This document shows positions 34,101 through 43,922 of a stretch of DNA of 64,000 nucleotides, piece after piece. A program made the translations under genes and the position numbers. Numbering within the stretch: position 1 is the stretch's first letter; every line of letters starts with the position of its first letter. The notes beneath the pieces were generated by a model that did no database searches, was not told where the DNA came from, and saw only the letters and a program-made list of their open reading frames with translations. Where the stretch lies: assembly GCA_021464415.1 (NCBI GenBank), contig CM038470.1, forward strand, positions 36,450,099-36,514,098. The letters run 5' to 3'. This stretch comes from Lonicera japonica (taxonomy: Eukaryota; Streptophyta; Magnoliopsida; Dipsacales; Caprifoliaceae).

Positions 34101-35907
34101 TTACCCGGGTAGGAAGTTCATTTTAGCCATCCATTGGTCGATTATCGGATTAAGGCCTGGCGCCACTTGAGCTTTTGCTGGCAGTACAACGGGTGCCTTG
34201 CAGGCTGGGGCATCTCGAATGAGTCCTACGGGGTCAAAGCCTTCTTCATCAGTGGTCAAGGCGTTAATTCCCGCAGGTGGATCGTGGTTAGGAAGGGGAT
34301 TGTTGGTAACATTGGGCTTGCCGAGTGCGGGAATGGTTCCGGCTTCAATGAGGTCCTGGATGCGATGGCGAAGAGCCAAGCAACTTTTCGTGTCATGGCC
34401 CGCTGCTTGATAGTATGCACAATTCTCATTCATTCTCCAGGTGCTAGGAATAGGGTTTGGTGGGGGGCGCGGGTTGAGTGGAGTGATTAGTCTGGCCTTT
34501 CGGAGTAGTTCCAGGCTTTTGACCAGGGTAGTGGGGAGGGTGCAGAAGTTTCTCCTCCTCTTAGCCTCGGTGCTCGAAGGGTCTCCTTGTGCAGGCTAAC
34601 TCATCTGAGGGGCTTGTTGTGACTGTTGAAATGGATTTTGTTGGAAGGGGTATGAGCTTAGTTGGTTTACAGCTGGAGTGGCCGTCTTTTTCCCTGTGTA
34701 TAAGGCTTTCTTAGTATCGGTTTCTGCTTTCTTGGCCAATTCTTCCTCTACTTGCGACCCCATACTCAACAGGGCTCTGAAGTGTGGGAATACATGCTTT
34801 CCCATGCAACTCAGTACAGCTGGGGTGAAATTCTTCTGTATGATCTCCAACTGCTCATCTTCATCAGGTCTCTTGGACATTTGGGAGGCCATCTCTCTCC
34901 AGCGTGTGACGAAATCGCTGAAGCTTTCCTTCTCGCCTTGCTTGGCCATTTCCAGGTGTTTACGGGTAATTTCCAAATCCTCATTGGACCCGTATTTGGT
35001 CATGAATTCCTTGACGATATCTCCCCAAGTTTTTGTGTGGTGTCTCTCTAAATCGAAAAAACCATCTCAGGGCAGCCCCCGTGAGAGTCATATGAAAGGC
35101 CTGAGCTAGCTCCGGCTCTCCACAGCCGGACACTTACATGGATCTGATGTAGGATTGAAGATGGGTTTTGGGGGGTATGGTCCCTGTAAATTTGGTGATG
35201 GAAGGGAGTTTGAATCCCTGGGGTAATCTTGCTTCTGGGTAGAGGGAAAAGGCATCCATATCCGTAATCTCGTCTGCCCCTTTTATCAGAGAAATTCCTC
35301 TTTGCAGAACCTTCATCTGCTCTTTCAGTTTCTTCATTTCTTCACTCTCTCTTGACACCTCATCGGGCTGTTCCCGAGCTATAACCGATTCTGCATACAC
35401 TGCCCGAAGTTAATTGATGTCTGGGTATTCATTAGGAGGCGCAACTGGGGCTGGTAGTGGAATAGCTCTTGCGGGGGCTTGTGGCCATGGTTGGTATTGG
35501 GGATCGAGGCCTTGCTGAGGTTGGGGCCAGATGATGGGTGGCTCTTGTTGTTGGTAAGTGGGGCCTGAATTCGGGGCCCATTGGTTCTGATTGTTGGGAT
35601 CGGTATGAACGGGACCGGCCACGACAGGGCCCGTTTGGGGTAGATTGGTTCCTTGAACTGGGGGAAGTACTTGTGAAGACTGCCCTTGATCTCAATTCGG
35701 TGGTAGCCGTTCAAATCCCGGTGGTGCAGCCCGTCCAGCTGACAACTCTTCTACTCGAACTCTGGTATTCTGTTGCTCGTTTGTGAGACTTGCTAGATTC
35801 ATGCTGGCGGTCATCAGTAAACGATGCATTTCGGCTAGAGTTGGCTGCGGTGCAGACGCCTCGGCTAGGCTTTGATCTGTCTCTTGATTCTCGCGTCCAT
35901 CGGCCAT
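34101..35907 (-). pseudogene. Element B gag
   Basis: Chosen start: ATG at 35907 (MADGRENQETDQSLAEA), the first after the leader that opens the conserved frame. Order: a helical N-terminal part (EMHRLLMTASMNLASL), a Pro/Gln-rich linker with QPWPQAPARAIPLPAPV, the capsid-like gag domain (FVTRWREMASQMSKRPDED, IQKNFTPAVLSCMGKHVF) and a zinc knuckle-like CAYYQAAGHDTKSC (about 34390-34431). A stop near 35693 and others near 35413, 35131 and 34600, plus a short frameshift, interrupt it. Gag would assemble particles and bind RNA. It shares WGDIVKEF with the chimeric junction at 11.8 kb. Confidence 0.83.
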
Positions 35908-36605
35908 TTCAAGTGTGCTTGGTCTTACTAGTCTTCCGGTATGATCTCGACCGGCCCAACCTTCCAGTCTGTCATCGTATTTACGGTTGTAGACGAAACC
36001 ACGTGGCAAAGATGAAGGAAGACTATAATGCGACTCGATTTTTGCCAAAAGAACCACTAAAAATTGTCGAGGAAAGACTCGGATTTTAAAAAGGTATTGT
36101 AAAGTATGCCGTAAGGTGGTACATCCCCTACGGCTGTTTGACAAGTGCTTTAGCTGACTCAATCTTATATGCAACGCAGGTGTACAAATGGTTAAGGCTT
36201 CAGGCTCCCTCCTATTTGGCAAGACCTTGCGATATACCCTAGGGGTGGGTACGTGCAAGAGCCTTTTGATATACTTCCCGGGTACATGAGTGTTCTTGTC
36301 ACTCGATATACCTCGGGGGCGTACTTGGCCAAGGAGAGTGGAAGTAAATGCTTTCGGTTTATGTTGGCCCAAGCAAGCCAACTCCCTACTCACTTATAAT
36401 ACTTCTGAGGGTTTATGTTGGCCTAAGAAAGTGCGTGTAAAGTTCGAAAGGTTGATTTCACAAATATCATTATCTTTATTACATATTTTTTGAAAAACTC
36501 CCATTTTTTTTTAAAAAAAGGTTTCTTCTCAATCAATTAACATAAGTAGGGAAAGCAGAAAAAGAGATAAACAAAAGTCCACATATAAGAGTCTAGTTCT
36601 CTAAG
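35908..36605 (-). other. Element B 5' leader between PBS and gag
   Basis: About 700 bp of untranslated leader. An open frame extends upstream of the gag ATG to 36393 with no known domain. GGGTTTATGTTGGCC-like and GGTATATCG-like short motifs recur. Confidence 0.5.
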
Positions 36606-36623
36606 TCCCCAGCAGAGTCGCCA
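36606..36623 (-). other. Primer binding site of element B
   Basis: The minus strand reads TGGCGACTCTGCTGGGGA, one base after the 5' LTR end (36625). It is complementary to a tRNA 3' end, and Ogre-type elements are described as using a tRNA-Arg primer with this kind of sequence. It confirms orientation and the LTR boundary. Confidence 0.85.
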
Positions 36624-36624
36624 C

Positions 36625-38168
36625 TATGAAAATCCGCAAATGCGACCCTCGGATCTCGTCCTCGTTCGTTTGGGCGTCTGAAACGTCGAAACAGATTTTG
36701 TCGTTCCATTTGCTGGAGTATTTTGATAATTCATATCATATATCCCTATGTTCTATTTATAGATGCAAAGGGGTTCATTTAGAGTCTCCAGTACATTTAA
36801 CGAGAAAACGGACAAAAAGGACCGTGTAAGAGGAAAGGCTATAGACAAGCCTTTCTTTACACTTTTGTCTATGAAACCAGGATTCTATAGGGTTCGGAAA
36901 CTATATTACGGTTTGGGAAGGTGTTAAGCACCCATTCCGCCCTTTCGGTCTCTAGTGGTCTTTTATATGTTTATTCTATGTTGAAAAACTTGGATGCTTT
37001 TACTAACAGTCTACTACTTTCTAAGTGAAAATCCTAATTTTGGAAAAACGAGGAAAGGGATAAAAACCTTTGTGTTCTGAGATCCAATGTTTTTATTATT
37101 TTGAAAGATGTAAATACAAGTGATGAAAGTTGTTGTATTTTGAGAGAGAGAGTTTCCTGTATTATTTCCTCGGATAATGACGATTTTTTCGTATTGTGAT
37201 TACTTTTGTAAAAGTTCGAATCTTGTATCGAGACTAATTTAATATGTAATTAGAACTCTTGAGGGGAGCTTCATCAGACACGTCGTAGTCTAAAAAGACA
37301 CGATATGTTGATGTTAATTCCTAGATAAGTCTTATCAGTCCGGGTTTTGAAACAGGATTTTGTCCAGATGATAATATACTTATTCTTCTAATTTTGCAAA
37401 TGATTTTACCAGGGTCTTTTGTTTTGAAAACAGCAGACTACTTTGTAACTTGGCAATAAGTTTATTCAAATAAAACGTGGACTGAATAACAGAAGTAAAA
37501 CAGGTACACAGATATATAATTTAAATACTAGAAGAGATTTTCTTTACCTTCCCGACGAGAATAATAATAAGAAAGAAAATATAATACGGCAGAGAGATCT
37601 TCGGCAATAAAGATCTTTTCCTTCTTCAGATGTTTCCGAGAATTCGATTTCAGAGACGGGACACATCGAGTGTCGTGAATAGATCCGATAATTCTTTAAA
37701 AATAAGACGATAATAGAGAATGCTTGATGAAAGACTAGAAAATCATATTTTAAGCTTAGAATTCTTCAATCCCAAGTTGCCCTCCTGAACCCTTGGGGGT
37801 GTTGGCCTATTTATACTGCTCGGGGAAGATTGTCGTGCGACATAGTGTACAATGTCATGCGACAAACGGCTGAAGTGATGTTTCTGACAGACTGATTTGT
37901 TAGAGAGTGGATGGTCTGGTGTCAGGAGGGATTGTCGCGCGACATAGTGGGATTGTCGCGCGACAAAGTGGGATTGTCGCGCGACATATCAGTGATTGTC
38001 GCGCGACAATGTGATATGTCGTGCGACAATCTCTCTTAAAAATAGGTTTGTTGGCCAACAAAATCTTTCGGGGTAGTTTCGGGTGCTCGGGTGGGTCCCG
38101 AACCAAAAAATAGTAGTTTTCGAAGGTCGTTAGGGTTCTTGCAGGGGTCATAGATCGGGGTGTCTACA
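36625..38168 (-). repeat. Element B 5' LTR
   Basis: 1544 bp. TATA box TATAAATA on the minus strand at 37808-37815. It keeps the 231-bp U5 segment missing from the 3' LTR, including the stem-loop region at 36919-36942. Compared with the 3' LTR it lacks about 31 bp between two palindromes near 37842, so the palindromes seem to have recombined. Confidence 0.9.
37808..38028 (-). promoter_or_regulatory. Element B 5' LTR promoter: TATA box and seven palindromes
   Basis: TGTCGCGCGACA or close variants at 37831-37842, 37853-37864, 37933-37944, 37954-37965, 37975-37986, 37997-38008 and 38017-38028. The nearest is 15 bp from TATAAATA, the same gap as in the 3' LTR and LTR C. The distal five are spaced 20-22 bp. 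Confidence 0.8.
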
Positions 38169-38813
38169 ATCGTCCTCTAGTAATCTTGCATGTACACCAT
38201 AGTATCCCGACCTACAAACTGAAGAAAGTTCCAACTGTAGAGATATTGGGCATGTAAAGCTCGCAGATCTGCTGCACGTACGCTCACCAGCTACGAAAGA
38301 CATAAGAACAAAGGATTAGCACAATTAATAAACAAATATGGAGAAGCATCGTTAGAAGGAAGAAAGAAAGTTTATACCTTGTCACCTGTACATCCACCCA
38401 AATAACTGAAGGTGTCATCTGGAAGAGGATACTTCGGCACCATGTATCTGTGTAGACCAGTAGCAACAAAGGAGATATCCCGGGGTAATAACAAAAGGTC
38501 AACTACAGGAACGAACGAACCAGCGGGGGCTGCATCGGAGGTAAACCCACCCTCCTCACGGATCTGGAACAGAAGAGACCTAGAAGATGAAACACCAACT
38601 CCTAGAGATCGGGCCGTAGGGCCCCTAACAGTCGGCGGTAGCGGGGTAAGAATAGCATATGTCCGAAAGTCTAGGGGTCCAGCAACAGCAGTCTCTCTCA
38701 AAGGCGGGACCCCACTAGAAGTAGTGGCCGCCACAGCAGGAAGGGTCCGCCTAAACTACTCGTAATTAGCTCCAAAGTCCTCAAGCTCCCAGGACCTCTC
38801 TGAGAAGCCAGTA
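38169..38813 (-). pseudogene. Element A antisense gene 1, exon 5 start and part of exon 4
   Basis: Homologous to 26230-26850 of element B. It keeps an intron (about 38293-38379, with GT-AG borders on the minus strand at GGTGACAAG/GTATAA and TTTCGTAG/CTGGTGAG) at the same position as in B. Exon text includes RYMVPKYPLPDDTFSYLGG and SLLFQIREEGGFTSD. It joins 19920 across the B insertion and 41935 across the Cassandra insertion. Confidence 0.65.
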
Positions 38814-38970
38814 TGTGATGCCCTACGAGTGATGGAGCACTCCCTTAGGAGGAGGAAATGTAGCTCAAAGGGGCCATCCCACATCGGAAGATGGGGGATC
38901 CTTGGAGACCCATATAAGTAAGAAATGGTCGCTAATTAAGTACAAGGCCTTTTGGGGGCTCTCTGGCTTC

Positions 38971-39050
38971 GGATCCTATAAGAACTCAGAAATTAAGCGA
39001 GTCGATAGCTAGAGAAATCCCAGGATGGGTGACCCCCCTAAGAAGTTGGT
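38971..39050 (+). promoter_or_regulatory. 5S rRNA-like segment in the Cassandra LTR
   Basis: It contains A-box-like AAATTAAGCGAG and C-box AGGATGGGTGACC of a 5S internal promoter. The 5' half of 5S is not recognisable, so this is not a 5S rRNA gene. It could in principle support RNA polymerase III transcription. Confidence 0.7.
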
Positions 39051-39133
39051 CGTGAGCTCCCAGAAACAAATCCGTGAGGGTAGTAGATAACCTAGCCCTG
39101 AGGGGTTACAGGTCGCACTCGCCCAAAGCGGAC

Positions 39134-41891
39134 TGTAACACCCCCGCCTTAATCTACAGGACAACACCCGTAATTAAGACCTGGAGTGCTACTAACCCAT
39201 CTTAGTTTGACTAAAATGGGTATATATGAAAACACATAAAGAAATTTAAACAGTAAATGTCACACAAGTCAATCATGTAAGCTAGAAGAGAATAGTGCTG
39301 TACAAAATCATGCATACATGTAACCAATATACAAAACCAAACTAAGCAGGTGCAAGTCAATAGATAACACTTCGGGCTAGCCGTGGCTTCCCGAGATAAC
39401 ATATTCATAAGCAAAATAAAACTGTATTAAAGCCATCTATTTCGTTCCCGAACCTGTAGTCCCGTTACCATCGTTCGCCCCCTGTGTACCTGTAATTGTA
39501 AATAAAACACGGGGTGAGCTATTTGCTCAGTAGGGGTATACAGGGCATATGATCAAAGACTAGTTTATAAACATATTTTTTAGACCATATTTAGTTCAAT
39601 AATATCAACAAGAACCATATTCATCAAGTGACTATGCATGAACGTGCTAATGCAGGTTACTTCCCGTGTCAACCGATTACCGTAAATTAGAAAGCCTGAG
39701 CTGTGGACATACTCCATTGCCATCGAGATATCAAATCATCAAGTTGATACCCTGGGATCAATTGTCCCGATCCCATATGAATATAAAGAACAACAGCCCT
39801 GGGATCAATCACCCCGATCCCATAAAAACACAGATAACCACAAAACCATGGTGCCTTGCCAATTTGCCTAGGTTCCCGGGCTCCACACCGGTGGCTTATA
39901 GGCGGCCAAACATTGCTCCCCCAGGGGTTTAGGGCTTTTCAACCCAAGGGCACCGGGCCCTGCCTATTTTCCCATCCCGGCAAGCACCAAATAGATGCAC
40001 AATCCCTTCACCATCGAAGGGCCATAGTAGAATCATATCCGGATCCATATCAGGATCATATCACATCCAGAACGATACAATAATCATAAGAAGCTCCCGG
40101 CATAATAATAAGAGATATACGCCTATACAATAGGCCATAAGAATGATCCGAGCTTGCTGAAGGATCTCCAAGATTCTGGTTGACACAAACGTGATGCATA
40201 ATATGTATAGCATGCTATTTAGCAAACACATGAAGCAATCTATGCCATATATCCTTTAACAAGTCTCGTTAGATATCCCTTGATGTGTATAAAACATTAA
40301 CAAAACCATTTCATCACAAATAACATCCATACATCGAAGGGATATCTCGTATAGTTCAATTAACACACTACACCAGATATAATTGGCATATTTTGCTTCA
40401 ATACATGTATTCGTGCCATTTAACAAGCATTTGAAGTAATATATATACCACATACACTTCAATAAGTCTAAACCTTTAACCCATGGTGTGTACAAATCAT
40501 TAACAATTCATTTCCATCAACTCATAATAGTCAAGCATCCATGGGATTCTTCATTGAATTTAACAATACAAGAATGTCAAGTGTAAGTGGCATCTATCAC
40601 CTCAAATCTCGTATTTAAATCTCTATAAGTCATGAAACGTGCATATATGCAAACGAAAGGAACACTCGAACAATCGTTGCCATACATACTTGAAGAAAAA
40701 CCTCAATTTATATTCCATGGTGTATGCTTTTAATAATACTTCCATTTTTATCAACATATAGTAGCTATACCAACATGGAATATGTCATATGATTTCAAAT
40801 TCACCTAGTTCTAAGTGTGTATGGCATATATGGCATCACATCATAACCTTTAAAGCTATCTAAACCATGAAGCATATGTTCAATACCCATATTGTAATAT
40901 TCAAGTCAAATATAACCCAATTGGAATGATTATCCCAAATTTTAAACCATAGTATCGAGTTTTGAAAAGATATAAACCCCTACCTCGAGTGGATAGGCCG
41001 AAAGGATGAAGGAAATATGATAGTCCAAGCTTTACTTTGATGAAATCCCAAAGATTCCAAGGTTGATGGTGATGAATAGTGTAGAGAGATAGGATTTAAA
41101 GCTTAAATCTTGAATCGGGAGCGATGTTTGTGTAGGAATCTCTTCAAAGACTCTCTCCTATGAGCTCCCTTCCCTCTCTAGAGTTTTCTAGAGAGTTGCC
41201 ACGAAAAAGGGATGAAAATGAGTGAAAACGAGCTTAAAAACGAGCTTAAGTCGGTGGTGAATAGTGCCTGGCGGACCGGTATGCAAAATACCCAATACTG
41301 GTCCGCGGGGGTCAATTTTCCCAAAAATTTGGTGCCGGACCGGTATGCCAAAAATGCTATACCGGTCCGCGCTTTAATTTTTGGGCCCTGGAGCACTGTT
41401 TTTGTTTTGGCCATAACTTTTCGCTCGGAACTCCGATTGAGGCGTTCTTTATGTCCACGGAAAGGTATTTCAAAGATCTACAACTTCTTAGTTGGAAGTT
41501 TTCCAAAATTATGGACCAATAATTCCCAGAAATTCATCGAAGACAGCGCTCTGCCAAAGCGCTACCGAATAACCAGAATTTTGTAATGGGCCTACTTTGT
41601 GCCCTGTTTTGACCCACGAGGAGTGTGAATTGGACTTCGGCCAAAACATGAAAGTTGTATAATGATACAAATTCTAGTCACCTACGTGAACGGAATCTCA
41701 TTTTGATAAATAGAGAAGAAATTACGATAGCTCAAAGACAGTGAGAAATAACAAATCGCGAAGGCCTAAAATTTCCCTTTTTACCAACCGAAATAGATTC
41801 GAACCACCCGAATCACCAAATGATCACTCACATGAGTATAAATAGGATAATATAATTCAATTTAAACAAATTTATAGTACGGGGTATTACA
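39134..41891. mobile_element. Tekay/Del-like solo LTR 1
   Basis: TGTAACACCCC...GGGGTATTACA, 2758 bp, flanked by perfect 5-bp duplications CGGAC (39129-39133 and 41892-41896). There is no internal coding sequence. Blocks match the other long LTRs here (43923-46290 and 47519-59094), such as GGCCAAAACATGAAAGTTGTA near 41640 and ACCACCCGAATCAC near 41795. Inserted into the Cassandra LTR. Confidence 0.82.
41271..41370. repeat. Paired inverted repeats in solo LTR 1
   Basis: Unit 1: GCGGACCGGTAT (41271-41282) with ATACTGGTCCGC (41295-41306), 11 of 12 paired. Unit 2: GGACCGGTAT (41337-41346) with ATACCGGTCC (41359-41368), perfect. Both arms centre on the palindrome ACCGGT. Confidence 0.8.
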
Positions 41892-41934
41892 CGGACAATA
41901 TCGTACTGAGGTGGGATCGGGTCGTTACACAGTA

Positions 41935-42440
41935 CCTCGTCTCTCCGCGGCCTTAGCCTCGTCAAAGATAACCCCCAAAGATATCGAAGGGCCCGTAGGA
42001 AACTGCTATCGTCCTTAGCCTCCACAAACGTAGACCGAGGTGGATGCTCAGGAACTGCTGTCATCCCACCTCCCTCACCACCCTCGAGTCTGTCACCACC
42101 ATCACCCTCTGCAGCAACAGGAACACTCCTCTCTCACTTAGGATCCTCATCATCAGAATTAGGGATGTTGTCCTTCTAGTTGGGGACATGTGGCAAATGT
42201 CCCGGGACCATCTTAGAAAGATGAGACTGCCCTCGTATATAGTTGGGATCACCGCTCAACGCCTAGTATCGTTCATAGAAGACCCAGTCTCGAGTGCCCT
42301 TCCACTTTCTTATCAAGTATCAGGCCACAAAGAGGGCATAGTCACCCTCCTCGACAAAGGTCTAAAAATCAAGCCCATCCACTAATTCAATCTTGCCTAT
42401 CTGCTTCATCAAAACCGGTGGAAACGACGAAACCCAAGGC
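41935..42440 (-). pseudogene. Element A antisense gene 1, part of exon 4
   Basis: Homologous to about 25735-26230 of element B: the minus strand reads through CCACCGGTT..ATGA, TTTTAGAC.TT and GTCTTCTATGA.CGATA. At the TTT-TAG position both A and B carry the same stop, which suggests the stop predates both copies or that the frame shifts there. The sequence ends near 42440 at LTR C, so exons 1-3 are absent. Confidence 0.6.
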
Positions 42441-43922
42441 CACCTACCCCCGGGTCTCGTTTCCTGGGTTTTGGGCGTCTGAAATGTCAAAAAGGATTCT
42501 GCCATTCCCTTTGCTTCTATAGGATTGGTGTTTCCTATTATCTATTTCTAAATGCAAAAGGGTTCGTTTCAGAGTCGCCAGTACGTTTTACGAGAAAACA
42601 AACAAAAAGGGGTTGTGTAAGAGGAAATGCTACAGATAAGCCTTTATTTACACATTTGTCTACGGAATCAGGATTCTATAAGGTTCGGGAACTATGTTAC
42701 GGTTTGGTTTCGGTCTCTAGTGGTCTTATTTGTTTATTCTATGCTAAAAAACTTGAATGCTTTTACTAATAGTCTACTATTTCCTGAATAAGAAATCCTA
42801 ATTTTGGGAAACGGGAAAAGGGATAAAACCTTTGTATTCTGCGATCCGATCATTTTGCTTTCGAAAATGTAGTATAAATGAAAAAATTAATGTTTATGTA
42901 TTTTTAAAAGAGGTCTTCTGGCATTGTTTTCTCAGATAACGATGCCAGTTTTCTCGTGTTGATTACTTTAGAAAAGTTTGGATCTTATCGGAACTAATTC
43001 AATATGGAATTTGAACTTGTTGAGGGAAGCTTTATCGGGTATATCACAGTCTATGGGGAAGACAAGTCCTGGCCGACATTAATTCCTAAGTAAGTTTTAT
43101 TGATCTGGGTTTTGAAAACCTAGTTTTGTCTGAAAGATAATGTACTTACTTTATCTGGTTTTAAAAATGATTTTGTCAGGGTTTTTGGTTTAGAAAACGG
43201 TAGACTATTTGTAACTTGACAATAAGTTTATTCAAATAAAATGCGGACGAAAAAATAAAAATAAAACAAGTACACATATATATAACTTTAAATACTAGAA
43301 GACTTTCTTTACCTTCCCGATGAGGAATATAATAATAAGAGAGAAAATATAATACGGCAAAGGAACCTTCGGCGATAATAAGCTTTTCTCCCTTGAATAT
43401 TTCTGAGAGTTCGATCCCAAAAGTGAGACACGTCGAGAATAGTTTCGACAATTCTTCAGAAATTAGACGATCATAGAATATAGTTGATGAAAGATCATAA
43501 AATCAAATAGAAAGCTTAGAATTCTTAGATCCTAAGTCGCTTCCTTAAACCCTTGGGGGTGTTGGCCTATTTATAGTGCTGGGGAAGGATTGTCGCGCGA
43601 CATTTTTCTAGAAAAGGCAAGTGTCACGCGACACTAGTCCAAATGTCACACGACAAACGGCTGAAGTGACCATTTTGACAAACTGATTTGTCAAAAAGTT
43701 GTTGGTCTGTGTTTGGGGAACTTGCCGCGCGATATAAGGGAGATTTTCATGCGACACACTGGTTTGTCGCGCGATAATCCCCCTTATAAACAGGTTTGTT
43801 TGGCAAACAAACCCTTTCGGGGCAGTTTTGGGTGCTCGAGTGGGGCCCAAACTCCAAAAAGAACTGTGCTTTCTTGATAGTCGTTAAGGTTCTTGCGGGG
43901 GTCACTAATTGGGATGTCTACA
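42441..43922 (-). mobile_element. Element B-type LTR 'C', lacking its last about 20 bp
   Basis: It matches the element B LTRs along its length (CCCCCGGGTCTCG, GGGCGTCTGAAATGTC, ATGCAAAAGGGTTC, GAGAGAAAATATAATACGGC) and ends on the plus strand ...GATGTCTACA (43922), so its orientation is minus. The terminal TGTGAGAATCCGC of its left end is absent. TATA box at 43568-43575. It sits head-to-tail wrong for element A's own 3' LTR. Confidence 0.8.
43568..43776 (-). promoter_or_regulatory. LTR C promoter: TATA box and six palindromes
   Basis: Copies at 43591-43602 (perfect), 43622-43633, 43644-43655, 43723-43734, 43745-43756 and 43765-43776; the last four carry one to three changes. The gap to TATAAATA is 15 bp, as in both element B LTRs. 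Confidence 0.75.

Larger units (their letters stand above)
19921..38168 (-). mobile_element. Ogre/Tat-like Ty3/gypsy element B, near full length
   Basis: The element is 18,248 bp, minus strand. Its 5' LTR is 36625-38168 and its 3' LTR 19921-21264, both starting TGTAGACACCCCGATC and ending in TCTCACA or TTTCATA. The PBS is TGGCGACTCTGCTGGGGA on the minus strand (36623 down to 36606), one base from the LTR. Target duplication ATCGC/ATCGT. Order in sense direction: LTR, PBS, gag, protease with G-patch-like tail, RT/RNase H, second RNase H, integrase, antisense gene 2, antisense gene 1, 53-bp array, LTR. Every coding region has stops or frameshifts, so it is non-autonomous now. It was inserted after element A, of the same family, and in the opposite orientation. 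Confidence 0.88.
38814..41929 (+). mobile_element. Cassandra-like solo LTR (5S rRNA-derived), split by a Tekay-like LTR
   Basis: It starts TGTGATGCCC and ends GTTACA with perfect target duplications CAGTA at 38809-38813 and 41930-41934. Without the inner insert (39134-41896) it is about 353 bp, the usual size of a Cassandra LTR. Segment 38971-39050 resembles the 3' half of plant 5S rRNA, with GGATCC, AAGAACTC, ATTAAGCGAG and the C box AGGATGGGTGACC. Carrying 5S promoter boxes in its LTR is the defining feature of Cassandra. Confidence 0.8.
38169..42440 (-). mobile_element. Element A, right part, with nested insertions
   Basis: Continuation of element A after the B insertion. It holds antisense gene 1 exon sequence at 38169-38813 and 41935-42440. 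A Cassandra-like solo LTR (38814-41929) interrupts it. It ends near 42440 where LTR C begins, and the upstream exons and element A's own 3' LTR are not found. Confidence 0.7.

Noticed and set aside
37831..38028. Evenly spaced short palindromes resembling a CRISPR array
   Set aside because: The repeats are 12 bp, the spacers are 8-10 bp and nearly identical, and the setting is a plant LTR promoter. There is no cas gene and no plausible CRISPR context.
38971..39050. 5S rRNA gene
   Set aside because: Only the 3' half is recognisable, with many changes, and it lies inside an element with precise LTR ends and a 5-bp target duplication.
42441..43922. LTR C as the 3' LTR of element A
   Set aside because: Element A is on the plus strand, so its 3' LTR should begin TGTAGACA on the plus strand. 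LTR C is in the opposite orientation and joins in the middle of antisense gene 1.
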